Below, piece after piece: positions 55,111-64,000 of a stretch of DNA of 64,000 bases. Position numbers and translations under genes: made by a program. Origin of the DNA: Acheta domesticus (taxonomy: Eukaryota; Arthropoda; Insecta; Orthoptera; Gryllidae); NCBI GenBank assembly GCA_031308135.1, contig JAHLJT010008756.1:131376997-131440996 (forward strand). Direction: 5' to 3'. The notes beneath the pieces were generated by a model. It saw nothing but the letters and a program-made list of their open reading frames with translations. It was not told the DNA's origin and did no database searches. Position 1 is the first letter of the stretch. Every line of letters begins with the position of its first letter.

Positions 55111-55850
55111 GATACGGGTTTGGAAACGTTTTTGATACTGAGAGAGGATATCAGTTCCAGTTGTGCATCCGACATAAAATAAGTATTTTACGCAAAATAC
55201 GTAATTCAGTTAAATACGTACATTCTGAAATAGATTTAACAAAACTGATCGTCCTATCATTGTTTAAAAAGTTATACCAGGTACAAATCAATATTCTTTT
55301 TAAAAACTTTATTCTAGTTGTTTCATATTTTTCAGAATATTTATTCATTTTTATTATATTTCCCCATTTCTATTTTCCAAGTAAGTTTTTTTTAAAAATT
55401 TTTACTTATAGTGACAGAAAAATTACATCACTGAAATTTGTATCTTAGTATAATTTAATACACTCTTTCATTTTTATACTTTCGCGCATACATACGTAGT
55501 AAAAAGAAAGTTGTGTAAAGCTACGGAAGGAATCGGCGAATTTCCAGAAGAAACAAAACTCTTATTAAGGGGTAGAAAAAACATTTTAGATGGTAGAAAA
55601 TCAATTTCTGTAACACATCCAAAATGCACTTTTAGGGGTGTTTGATACTGAAAAATTAGCAGGAGGCAAAACGTCTGACTGCTGTCTGTTCGTCTGTACG
55701 TCCATCAGTCCGTCCCTCGGTCAAGTTAGTGCCCAAAAAGTTCAAAAGATTTTCTTGAAAATTGATATTCTGCGATCGATGTGGACGAAATTTTTTTTCA
55801 AGTTTGAGGCTGATTTTTGTAAAGCCACAGGAAGGTTGAGTTTACTCTGA
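55111..55850. other. AT-rich intergenic DNA
   Basis: The phrase TTTGATACTGA occurs at about 55129 and 55639, and CTGTCTGTTCGTCTGTACGT near 55683 resembles simple repeats in some transposons. Neither is enough to call an element. Confidence 0.3.
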
Positions 55851-55854
55851 GCTT

Positions 55855-55930
55855 CATGGAGTAGCGGCTCTGAAGCTGGTGAATAGTGTGCTAACTTCAG
55901 GATCCTGATTTCAGATCCCAGCGTGGAAAA
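55855..55930 (+). mobile_element. Possible tRNA-derived SINE relic
   Basis: The segment GTAGCGGCTCTGAAGCTGGT, then GTGTGCTAACTTCAGGATCC and TGATTTCAGATCCCAGCG, resembles a mutated tRNA-type head with an A-box-like start and a degenerate B-box. It is followed by an A-run. No target duplication was found. Confidence 0.3.
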
Positions 55931-56240
55931 AAATCTGATTGAAGATACTTCTGCAGATTCTTGAAGCATTATAATATTGCGTAACCGTTTCAAAGAAAGT
56001 GAGAAAGAATGTGGTGAGTTAGTGCCACTAGTTTACTTTAATGCAGGACGTTCCAGGTTGAATTTAGAGATGTGCATCGTATTCTTCAGCGGCCTCAGAA
56101 ACCTATGAATTGTGCTTGAAGGCGTGGTAGTCAAATAACACGTTAAAGTTGCTGAATTATTACGGACTCGTGCATGCGGCTCTACTGAATGGCGCTGCGT
56201 CGGTGGCTGGTGCTGCTGCGGAGCCTCGTAAAGTCCCCGA
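55931..56240. other. Unique intergenic DNA
   Basis: Nothing recognised. Confidence 0.35.
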
Positions 56241-56830
56241 GAGGGCAGCTCTACCACTCCCTGTCGCCCCTCCCTCCCTCAACATCGCGTTCTCACCCCT
56301 CTTCTGCACTTTCCCGCTCTCCCGACCGCCACCCCGCGGCCCGCTGATCCTCATCCCTCTCCTCATAGTCTTGCCCCGACCCGCTCCACCACGCTCCACC
56401 CCGCTCTGGCCAGCCCCGCTCTGCCTCGCCCCCTGCCCTCTCCGCCTTGCTCCACCCCGCCCTCCCCGCCTTGCTCCACCCCGCCCTCCCCGAACCGCTC
56501 TTCCCCGTCCCGCCCTCCTCGCCCTGTTGCGCCGCGCCCTCCCCGCTCCCCTCCGCCCTCACCGCTCCACTCCGCCCTCCCCGCTCCGCTCCCCGCCTCG
56601 CCCCGTCTCTCCCCACCCAATCCTACTCTACCCTGCCCCGTTACGCCCCTCCCCGCCTCGCCTCGCTCCGACCCGCTCCAACCCGACCCGCTTCTTCGCC
56701 TCGCTCTGCCCCGCCCCGCCCTGCTTCTCCCCGCCTCGCCCCGCCTCGCCTCTCCCCACCTCGCCCCGCCTCGCCTCGCCCCGCCTCTCCCCGTCCCGTC
56801 CCGTCACGCTCAACCCCGACGACGCGAGGC
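56241..56830. repeat. C-rich degenerate simple-sequence tract
   Basis: CCGCCTCGCCCCG, CTCCACCCCGC and CCCTCCCCGC words recur with no fixed long period. Pro/Arg/Ser-rich frames of 230 to 266 codons are artefacts. Confidence 0.88.
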
Positions 56831-57798
56831 CTGCAGCTTCGTCGAGGTAGGAGGCGACCGGGCCTGGGGAGTGGAGGGAAAGACGGAAGTGAAGGCGGAT
56901 ATGCGATTCCCAGCGCAGCGGCGGAGGTGCGCTGTGCACTGCTCAGCCTCGTGCACTGCGCACGGGGACATAACCGCGCGTGGAAGAAAACTCCTTCAAC
57001 GACGCCATGCGTAATTATTTGCCTTGGATTGTATTCATTTGGAACATTTTATTTGGGTGGTTCGGATGATTTTATTTATTTTTTTATTTTTTGGATTGTA
57101 AGATTTACAAACACGTTCTTCTACTTCTTCTCACTATACTTTCATCTTTTTCTTTTCCTATTGCTTCTTTTCTCTTATTCTTTTTGCCTTTTTCTTATTT
57201 TCTTTTTTCTTTCTTCCTCTTCTTTTAAATTTCCTTTGGCGGTATAATTACAGATTTTTGTCTTCCCGAGCGTGTTCTGCCTCACAATTCTAACACCTGA
57301 AAGCTATTTCCAATTTTCAACCTGCAAAATGCTGATAAGCCAATTGACAGTATTTCTTATTATGTGTCACTTTTCCTTTTTGTATTGTCGTATATGTCGT
57401 TGAAATAGAGACTTGTCTATAAAACGTTTCATCTTTTCATGGAATCTATTTATTTGTGAGCGTTCATTGTTTCGAAAGCACTTGTCACAGTTTGCATTTT
57501 TAATTTTTTTTATAAATGGCAAAATACCAGTTCAAATGCAGGATATTTGTTGATAATTTGGATAGGATGATTTGTTGATAATCAGAAGAAATACAAGACA
57601 TACAACGGACTTCTCTAAGATGAATATTTACTTAAATTATTTCTCTCGCGAAGTAGGGTATATTATATTATGTTTTCACAAAAATACATATTTTCATTCC
57701 AAGCGTGCTTCTTCTAAATTTTAACAAGAAAGATTTACACAGGAAATGAAATATTGTTTATTTTAATTGCATATTAAAGTGCTTATTTAAGAATTTCA
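56831..57798. other. Island flank and AT-rich DNA
   Basis: CpG-rich to about 56980, then strongly T-rich (57060-57240) and AT-rich. No gene recognised. Confidence 0.35.
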
Positions 57799-58880
57799 GG
57801 TCATAAATCCATATTTTTAAAAGTATATTTCAAGATTTCTTAGGGCATAAAATTCCTTTTCCCTACTCATTGACATGAGGGGTGAGCCCCCTAACTCCTT
57901 TCGTCTGTGATTACCACGGCCGTGGAGAACTGTTAGGTCATAAATGCGAATTTTTAAAAGCATATTTGAAGATTTTTTATGCCATAAAATCCTCTTCCCT
58001 TCTCATTGACATGAGGGGTACCTCCTTTTGTCTGTGATGACTACAGACCGGAAAAATATGTAGTGTTAAACGTCAAAATATGTACATAAATAGGTAAGGA
58101 AAACAGTACGAATATGTAATAAATATGTAAAATCGTATATAATATGTAATATTAAAATTCTCTAATTAAAAACAATTTATATAGCAAGAAATTACATTTA
58201 GAAAAATTGCTCACTTTACATCATACAACTTTTTCGTCAGTAATAAAAGCTTAATCTATTGTAATCCAGGACCGTAGTTTAGTAGCCGGACTAATCGAAA
58301 TAGAAGCCATCACACAAACTGGCGAGATCTACGACCAGCAAAGGTACACTGTAGCATCTTCATCGAAGAGATACACGTCGGCGATCCCAATTTTTTCTCG
58401 GAAATTAGGGTTACAGATCACAAAATGCAGTGTCAATTGGTGGATGTGTATTTTGGACACTGAGAGTTCCCCAATAATGTAGCAAAAATACTGATTTAAA
58501 AAAATACATCTTTTCATAAAAAAATGAAAGTAAATTGAAGAAAATTGATATAATAAGATAATATATTGTGGAAACAGCAAAATATGTAAAAGTGTAATAT
58601 AGTACTAAATATGCAAAAAATTCGATACTGTGTTAGGAGGGCGACGATTTGCCAAGATTACAATTTTGAGAACGGTAAGTAGAAAGACAAAAAATATTTA
58701 ATTACATAAAAATCCGGTCTCTAGTGATGACCACGACCATGAAGAATTTTACGTCATAAATGCATATTTTTAAAAGCATATTTGAGGATTTTTTATGGCA
58801 TAAAATCCTCTTCCCCTCTCATTGACATGAGGGGTGAACCCCCTACCTCCTTTCGTCTGTGGTCACCGCGGCCGTGAAGA
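57799..58880. repeat. Three tandem 137-base monomers, split by a hAT-like insertion
   Basis: Monomers start at GGTCATAAAT 57799, GGTCATAAAT 57936 and CGTCATAAAT 58752. Shared blocks are TTTTTAAAAG, CATATTTGARGATTTTTTAT, CATAAAATCCTCTTCCC, CTCATTGACATGAGGGGT and CCTCCTTTCGTCTGTG, ending in an ACCACGGCCGTG palindrome. Removing the insertion at 58042-58723 and one target copy restores the second monomer at about 125 bases; it lacks about 12 bases (GAGCCCCCTAAC region) present in the first. Confidence 0.85.
58042..58723. mobile_element. hAT-like non-autonomous element
   Basis: GTGATGAC at 58034-58041 and 58724-58731 is a perfect 8-base target duplication, the hAT length. The terminal inverted repeats are TACAGACCGGA on the left and, reversed, TAGAGACCGGA on the right, followed by similar AT-rich TATGTA words. 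The interior is rich in AAATATGTAA-type repeats and holds an 83-codon minus-strand frame (58329-58580, ending in DVYLFDEDATVYLCWS) that is not recognised. At 682 bases it lacks a full transposase. Confidence 0.85.
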
Positions 58881-59130
58881 GAAACACGGACGGGGCCGCC
58901 GCTCAACCGCTACGTAGCGTTGTCCGGCGCGGGGGCAGTGCTTGGATCGTTTCCCCATCGCCTCTCGGGAGCTAATGGGCGAATGCAGTCATATGTCACC
59001 GCTCGGACTTCAGTTTATTTCTCGCTGCAGCGTCGCTGACGCGCCGTCACACGCGGTGCGGTGCGGTCACGTTGGGTCACTCGAATGACGTATTCGCTCT
59101 GTGATGACGCAAACACCCACGATAGACGGA
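58881..59130. other. CpG-rich island
   Basis: CpG-rich unique sequence containing ACGCGCCGTCACACGCGG and TGACGTATTC words. No transcript feature was identified. Confidence 0.35.
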
Positions 59131-60000
59131 GCGGGGAGATTAGTAATTCTGCTGAATGCAAAGGATGGGGGTATTTGAAGGATCAAAAGTAAGCAGAATA
59201 AAGTATGGGACGCTGAAAATCGATTAGAAAAGTGAAGATTGTGTATCTATTTAATTTTCTCATTACATCTGGTCCTCTCTGTAATAACTTTTGTGTTGGG
59301 TTTGTTGAAAAAATGTCTCGTCACCTGCTTTATGTTTTGTGTTTATATTTTTAAGACACGCGGGTAATATTGTAAATAAATGTTGAAGCTATCAAATCTG
59401 TGCAGCTACGGCGATCACAATGATACTGTTTTTATTGGTGCACATATAAACGTAACGAAAGAGATCTGGAAGAAAATGTCGATGGTAAATGTACGAATTA
59501 GTATAGAGTTTGAGAGAAAGTCGGTTTTCTTCAGATGGAATTTGCAGGAGTAAAGAAATTAGTTTAACTGTTTGAAACTGACGAAATGATTCAGTAATCA
59601 AATGAAATACTATGGAGCAAATATTTGCCGAAACCAAGTATAATCTAATATTGGAAGTTTATATTCTCTCTGCTACTTGGATTATTAGGAACATTATGAA
59701 GGTGTTAAAGAGAGTTAAGATAGCAATCATTAGTGATTTCCATCCTGTTGAGGGGCAGCGACAAGCGGGTTCACATGCAACGTGGAAGTCAAGAACACTT
59801 CGGTTGGTTGAATGATGTCGTACGTTAGATATATTCATGGCCTGATGTGTTTTAGAAGGACGTTACACTGCGTGAAATTGAGCCGTTCAATGGAGGCTGC
59901 TTGCATTGAGCAGGTGTCTCTTTGGAATTGAAACTCCTACAGAGTCCGTTCTCTGAGACAGGTCATCGGGGCGTCGTTGTTGAGGGAGGATTTCATCAAT
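59131..60000. other. AT-rich intergenic DNA
   Basis: Nothing recognised on either strand. Confidence 0.35.
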
Positions 60001-60560
60001 ATGGTGGGATGGGGTGAGGTAGGGAAGGGGCGAGACTGTTGGGGAATGGTAAGATAATGAGTGGCGGGGTGATTAGGGTGGTATGGGGTGGGTAGAGCGG
60101 GGAATAGAGGGATGGAGAGGAATAGAGGAGTGGAAAAGATTGGCGGGGAGGAGAGGGATATCTGGCGGAGAGGAATAGAGGGTTGGAGGGAATGATGTGG
60201 TCGAGAGGAATAGAGGGGTGGAGAAGAATTGAGACGAGGGGAGAAATGGAGGGGTGGAGAGGAATTGAGGGGGTGGAGAGGAATTGAGGGGGTGGAGAGG
60301 AATTGAGGGGTGGAGAGGAATTGAGGGGTGGAGAGGAATTGAGAGGGTGGAGAGGAATTGAGGGGGTGGAGAGGAATTGAGGGGTGGAGAGGAATTGATG
60401 AATGGAGGGGGATTGAGGGTGGAGAGGAATTGAGGGGAGGAGAGGATGGGGAGGGGCGGCATGGATGGAGGGGCGACGAAGGGAAAGGAGGAAAGGAGTT
60501 GCGGGTGTTGGGAGTTACATTGGCCGGGAGGGTGGGGCAGGTGAGGAGGGGAAGGGAATG
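60001..60560. repeat. G-rich minisatellite, 18-20 base unit
   Basis: Units GGGGTGGAGAGGAATTGA repeat about ten times between 60240 and 60440, flanked by diverged relatives. Pro/Ser-rich minus frames up to 264 codons are artefacts. Confidence 0.95.
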
Positions 60561-60740
60561 GGGTGAATGGGTGGGGCAGGAAATGGGCGGCCAGCGCTGC
60601 AGGCTGTTGCGGTGGCTGCGGAGGCAGTCCAAACGAGACCCACACTGACGCGCCAGCGAGGCGTCGGCCGCGGATATTTACAGCCTTGGGGCCAGAGCGC
60701 TTCCATTCCCACAACCACGCGTGGCGCGCCACACAGCTCG
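60561..60740. promoter_or_regulatory. Small CpG island
   Basis: Complex CpG-rich DNA with CGGCCGCGGATATTTACAGC near 60666 and the palindrome-like CACGCGTGGCGCGCCAC near 60717. Regulatory role is inference only. Confidence 0.25.
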
Positions 60741-60914
60741 TGGCCACACTCCCTTTTTCCCTCACTATTATTCCTTTTTCATTTACCAATAAAGAAGCTC
60801 TCCGAACAGCGTTCTCAAAATAATAGTGTAATATTCCTGAACGTATGAGGTACATCGAACAAAACAAGAGATAGTTTTCTTTTAAAATATAGACCTTTGG
60901 TTCTTATTTCGTTA
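60741..60914. other. Unique spacer
   Basis: Contains CCAATAAAGAAGCTC near 60790, a 15-mer also present near 9614. The significance is unknown. Confidence 0.3.
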
Positions 60915-61070
60915 TATTATATTATTATTATTATTATTATTATTACTATTTTTATTACTATTTTTATTATTACCCTATACAATCCCATGTAGGGCTAAGG
61001 CCTCCTGATTTCTCAAGGGAGATTGGTGCTGTCAGCTACTTGTGGTTTTGTACAAAGCTAGTTCCCTGTC
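60915..61070 (-). mobile_element. 3' end of a LINE or SINE with (TAA)n tail
   Basis: Read on the minus strand, GGAGGCCTTAGCCCTACATG and GGATTGTATAGGG precede an (AAT/TAA)n run at about 60915-60975. A GC-containing 3' end followed by a TAA tail is typical of non-LTR elements and dependent SINEs. The upstream boundary is unclear and no RT motifs are visible. Confidence 0.5.
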
Positions 61071-62480
61071 TGGTAATACATATATGTTCAACTTCATTAG
61101 TTAACTGACTTAGTTCACAATAATATACATAACTTCTAAATATATAAACTTGAACCTCCTAGAGTGACACTTGATACATCCCACCACCTTTAAGAAATGC
61201 GCGTACTGTATGGGACAAACGCTTTCATAAATTGTAGCGCATAAGTTGGTACATGAGCGCTCTCGAGGTCTCCTGCTCTAATCATGAGTTTACGTGATTT
61301 CCTCCAATGAAATGCGGCGAATGTCGGGGAATTATCTTTAAGCGGACTACTAATCGTACGCATGTTTCGAACAGGGGAATATCAGGCCAGGGCTTGAAGC
61401 ATGCCCGTTCCAAAGCTGTAAAGCCGTGGGAAGAAGATATGTGGACAGTTTAACCCTTAAATAGTCGCGCCCCGTTTTGTAACGTAAGTGATAGTGCAGT
61501 GTACAATGTGTACCAGTAGACAAACTAACATTTACAGGATATACCGAACATTACTTCAATAAATACGGCATTTATATAAAAGCAATTGCTTTATTAAATA
61601 ACAATGTGCTTTGTTGGTCATATACCAACACTTCTTTTGTCGAATTATACAACTTGTTTGTGCATTTTTGAATTCAGCATATGTGTCTAGACTGGTTTTA
61701 TGATGACGGATTTTTCGTAATTTGGAATAAGCTATTTTCTTTTTAATTCAAATACTGATAATTGAACTTTTCTGTGCAATTTGGCTTGAATTGAAAGTGA
61801 CATTTTCGATTTAGTTTTCCCATGCATGCCGTACATGCATGAGCACATGAGTAGCGCCTCGCCAGACATTGTCACTAATTTCCAGACTTGGAATTGTTTC
61901 GCCAAAGGAGAAACTCTTTTAGAAGAAACTAAAACCAATAGTACTTACGGCACCGAATAAATTCAAATTTTTCAGGAAATATCAAATATCTTGCGATAGT
62001 GGTGTACTCCGTACTCTAGCACTATTTAAAACTCCTATTTTAATGTGTATTTTCAGTTCCTTCTTCAAAATTAATTAACATTTATTGAACAAAAAAATTA
62101 ACAACTATCAAAATATGTATTAACTAAACCTACTAATTTAGTGAAAATAGCTGAATAAATATTTTCAATTTTTCTTTCCTGACTTGTAAATTATATTTTT
62201 TCGGGTAGTAGGTAGATTTTGTCAATTCTCACTTAGGTACAGATGTCTGCTGGCGAAGGTTTTGATTGCTTTTTTTGTCTTCCGGGAGAATTTTCAGGAC
62301 TTTGTGAAATATATCATCACCGATGTATAGAAGAGTTCCTCTAAGAAGAGACCACTTTGACAGGTCGGGAAACAAATTGGTCTCATGAAGGACGATGGCA
62401 TTGCAAGAGGCCGTAATGCATCCATTTAAAACTGAGGTACATCAGATAAAAATGTGAAATAGTTTACTTTTAAAATATGG
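61071..62480. other. AT-rich intergenic DNA
   Basis: A TTAA at 61450-61453 followed by CCCTTAAATAGTCGCGCCCC looks like a solitary piggyBac-type end. The pair CATGCATG-CCGTA-CATGCATG lies at about 61822-61842. No gene recognised. Confidence 0.35.
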
Positions 62481-63545
62481 AACTTTCTCAATCCTTTGTT
62501 TTTGACCCAACACAATCATAGTCCTGTTGCTGTCGGTCTAGTTCTTGTGTAAAATTTAAGTATCATTAAAACCTTCCCAAGACGTCGCCATCTCTGTTCA
62601 ACCACCGACGCCGCCGTCGTGCTAGTTTATTTTGTTGCTTCGACGTGTTGCGCGGCATCTTATTTCCTTCTCTCCCTCCTTTCTTTCATTGTTCATTTTT
62701 TCTTTCTTTGTCTTTTTGTTTGTTTGTTTGTTTCTTTCTTTCTTTCTTCACACAAAAGACTAGTATATTTATAGTACGCTATTATATTCATATGACTCCG
62801 TTTTTGGCAATATCATTTTTCTCAATCCATGTTTTTTGATACAACAGAAGTACTCGTAATTTCCTTTGCTATCGGTGATATTTTTTGTCTAAGATTTAAG
62901 TATCGATAAAACCTTCTACATAAGTTGTCGCCGTCCTGCTCGTTTCTTTTGTTGCTTCGACATGTTGCGCGTCTTTTTATTTCCTTCTCTCCTTCTCTTT
63001 CATTATTCTTTCTTTTTCCCTTAATCTTCTTTTGGTTTCTTTCTTTCTTCAGTCAAAAGACTAATATATTTACAGTAAGCTAATACATTTATGTGACTTC
63101 ATTTTTGGGATTATCACTTCTCAGTCCATTGTCTTTGACCCAGCACAAGTAAAGTCCTGTTGCTGTCAGTCTTAAGTTATTGTGGAAAATTAAAGTAAAA
63201 TATTCCTTCCAAATCGTCACAATCTTTCTTTCTCTCTTGGCCTTTTTGTTTCTTTCTTTCTTCATTCAAAAGACTAGCCTCTTTACAGTAAGCTGAATGT
63301 AAATTCATACGTCACCATTTTTGGCAATTTCACTTTCCTCGGTCCTTTATTTTGGACCCAGGAAAAGCATATTCCCTTTGCCATCGGTCTATTTTTTTGT
63401 TAAGATTTAAGTATCTTTAAAACTGTCCTCACAAGTCGTGGCCTGCTTGTCTCGTCTCCTTGCTCCGTGCAACCGCCGCCGCCGCCGCCGTCGCGCTACT
63501 TTCTTTTGTTGCTTCGACATGTTGCGCGTCGTCTTATTTCCTGCT
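62481..63545. repeat. Four degenerate tandem copies of a ~220-330 base unit
   Basis: Copies start near 62500, 62828, 63128 and 63345 at a TTGACCCARCACAA-like phrase. Shared blocks are TGCTGTCGGTCTA, ATTTAAGTATC, TTTTGTTGCTTCGACRTGTT, GCGCGTC, TTTCTTTCTTTCTTC and AAAAGACTAGTATATTTA. The third copy lacks the TCGACATGTTGCGCG part. GC content of the CCGCCGCCGTCG segment is highest in the copy next to the CpG island. No coding frame is shared. Confidence 0.88.
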
Positions 63546-63735
63546 CGACCTGCGGGCGGTCGGGCGGACCGCTTTCCTTGAAGCTCTTCGGAACAAAGAG
63601 CGTTTTTAATCCGCGGCTGAGGGCTGAATAATTCGTGCGGCTTTTGTTCCCTGGCGCAGCCCGCGGCGCGGCGCGGCGCACGTTGCCAGTGTTGGCGGCG
63701 AAGGAACATCCAGCGTGTCCTCAGGCCTCAGTCCT
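63546..63735. promoter_or_regulatory. CpG island core
   Basis: Non-repetitive CpG-dense DNA between the tandem array and the C-rich tract, with GCCCGCGGCGCGGCGCGGCG near 63659. Function is not shown. Confidence 0.3.
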
Positions 63736-64000
63736 CGAACGCCCGCCCGCCCGCCCCGCCCGCCCCGCCCGCCCCGCCCCGCCCGCCTCGCCCCGCCCGC
63801 CTCTCCCCTCCCGCCCGCCCGCCGCCCCGCCCGCCCCGCCCCGTCCTCCCGCCCCGCCCCGCCCCGTCCTCCCGCCCAGCCCCGTCCTCCCGCCCGGCCT
63901 CGTCCTCCCTCCCGCCCACCCCCGCCCGCCCGCCCCCGTCCACCGCCCGGTCCCCGCCCACCTCCGCCCGCTCCCGCCCACTCCGCCCGTCCCGCCCGTC
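63736..64000. repeat. C-rich tract at right edge of window
   Basis: CCCGCCCGCCCCG-type repeats with a diverged CCGTCCTCCCGCC unit, continuing past the window end. Minus-strand Gly/Arg-rich frames are artefacts. Confidence 0.93.

Noticed and set aside
58329..58580. 83-codon minus-strand frame as a hAT transposase remnant
   Set aside because: No BED finger, DDE or dimerisation motif could be recognised; the frame may be incidental within a non-autonomous element.
1..64000. Telomeric (TTAGG)n, rRNA, histone or other conserved repeat genes
   Set aside because: Looked for and not seen in either orientation.

Overview
This window looks like a gene-poor intergenic stretch of an arthropod nuclear genome, most likely an insect. 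The evidence is long AT-rich DNA without coding potential, a LINE-type non-LTR retrotransposon, tRNA-headed SINEs flanked by 9-base target-site duplications, small elements of the pogo/Tigger, piggyBac and hAT types, many microsatellites, and a 1,000-base run of N that marks a scaffold gap. No operon, ribosome-binding site, rRNA gene, genuine tRNA gene or CRISPR array was found. The species cannot be named from the sequence alone.

Two kinds of DNA alternate. The AT-rich background holds the transposable elements. It is interrupted every few kilobases by CpG- and GC-rich islands, centred near 0.6, 3.6, 11, 13, 18, 20.3, 22.5, 23.7, 27.5, 30.4, 31.8, 33.5, 39.7, 44.8, 48.4, 51.0, 53.4, 55.0, 56.5, 59.0, 60.4 and 63.8 kb. 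Many islands merge into minisatellites with strong strand bias, G- or purine-rich on one strand and C- or pyrimidine-rich on the other. Long open frames in these tracts arise because the repeat units lack stop codons, and they are not annotated as genes. Some islands carry clusters of transcription-factor-like motifs and may be enhancers or promoters, but conservation cannot be judged here.

Mobile elements, left to right: foldback A (1771-2026); a pogo/Tigger-like MITE (3772-3953); full-length SINE A (13964-14468, minus); a piggyBac-like MITE (24128-24707) abutting a second such end; SINE B (25450-25808, minus); foldback C next to the assembly gap (29598-30041); 5'-truncated SINE A (34077-34421, plus); a 5'-truncated, frameshifted LINE (34581-36362); foldback B (37037-37273), which shares its core with foldback A; a piggyBac-like MITE (40022-40474); a third SINE A fragment (53844-53967); a hAT-like element (58042-58723) inserted in a 137-base tandem array; and a LINE or SINE 3' end with a TAA tail (60915-61070).

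The only convincing protein-coding sequence is the LINE reverse transcriptase, which is a pseudogene. Two short exon-like segments near 15.9 and 16.4 kb are reported at low confidence. I found no new enzymatic or defence system. The most unusual items are the two foldback elements with a shared core, the datable hAT insertion, a 13-base minisatellite that repeats a splice-donor consensus, and tandem arrays that grow out from the edges of CpG islands.
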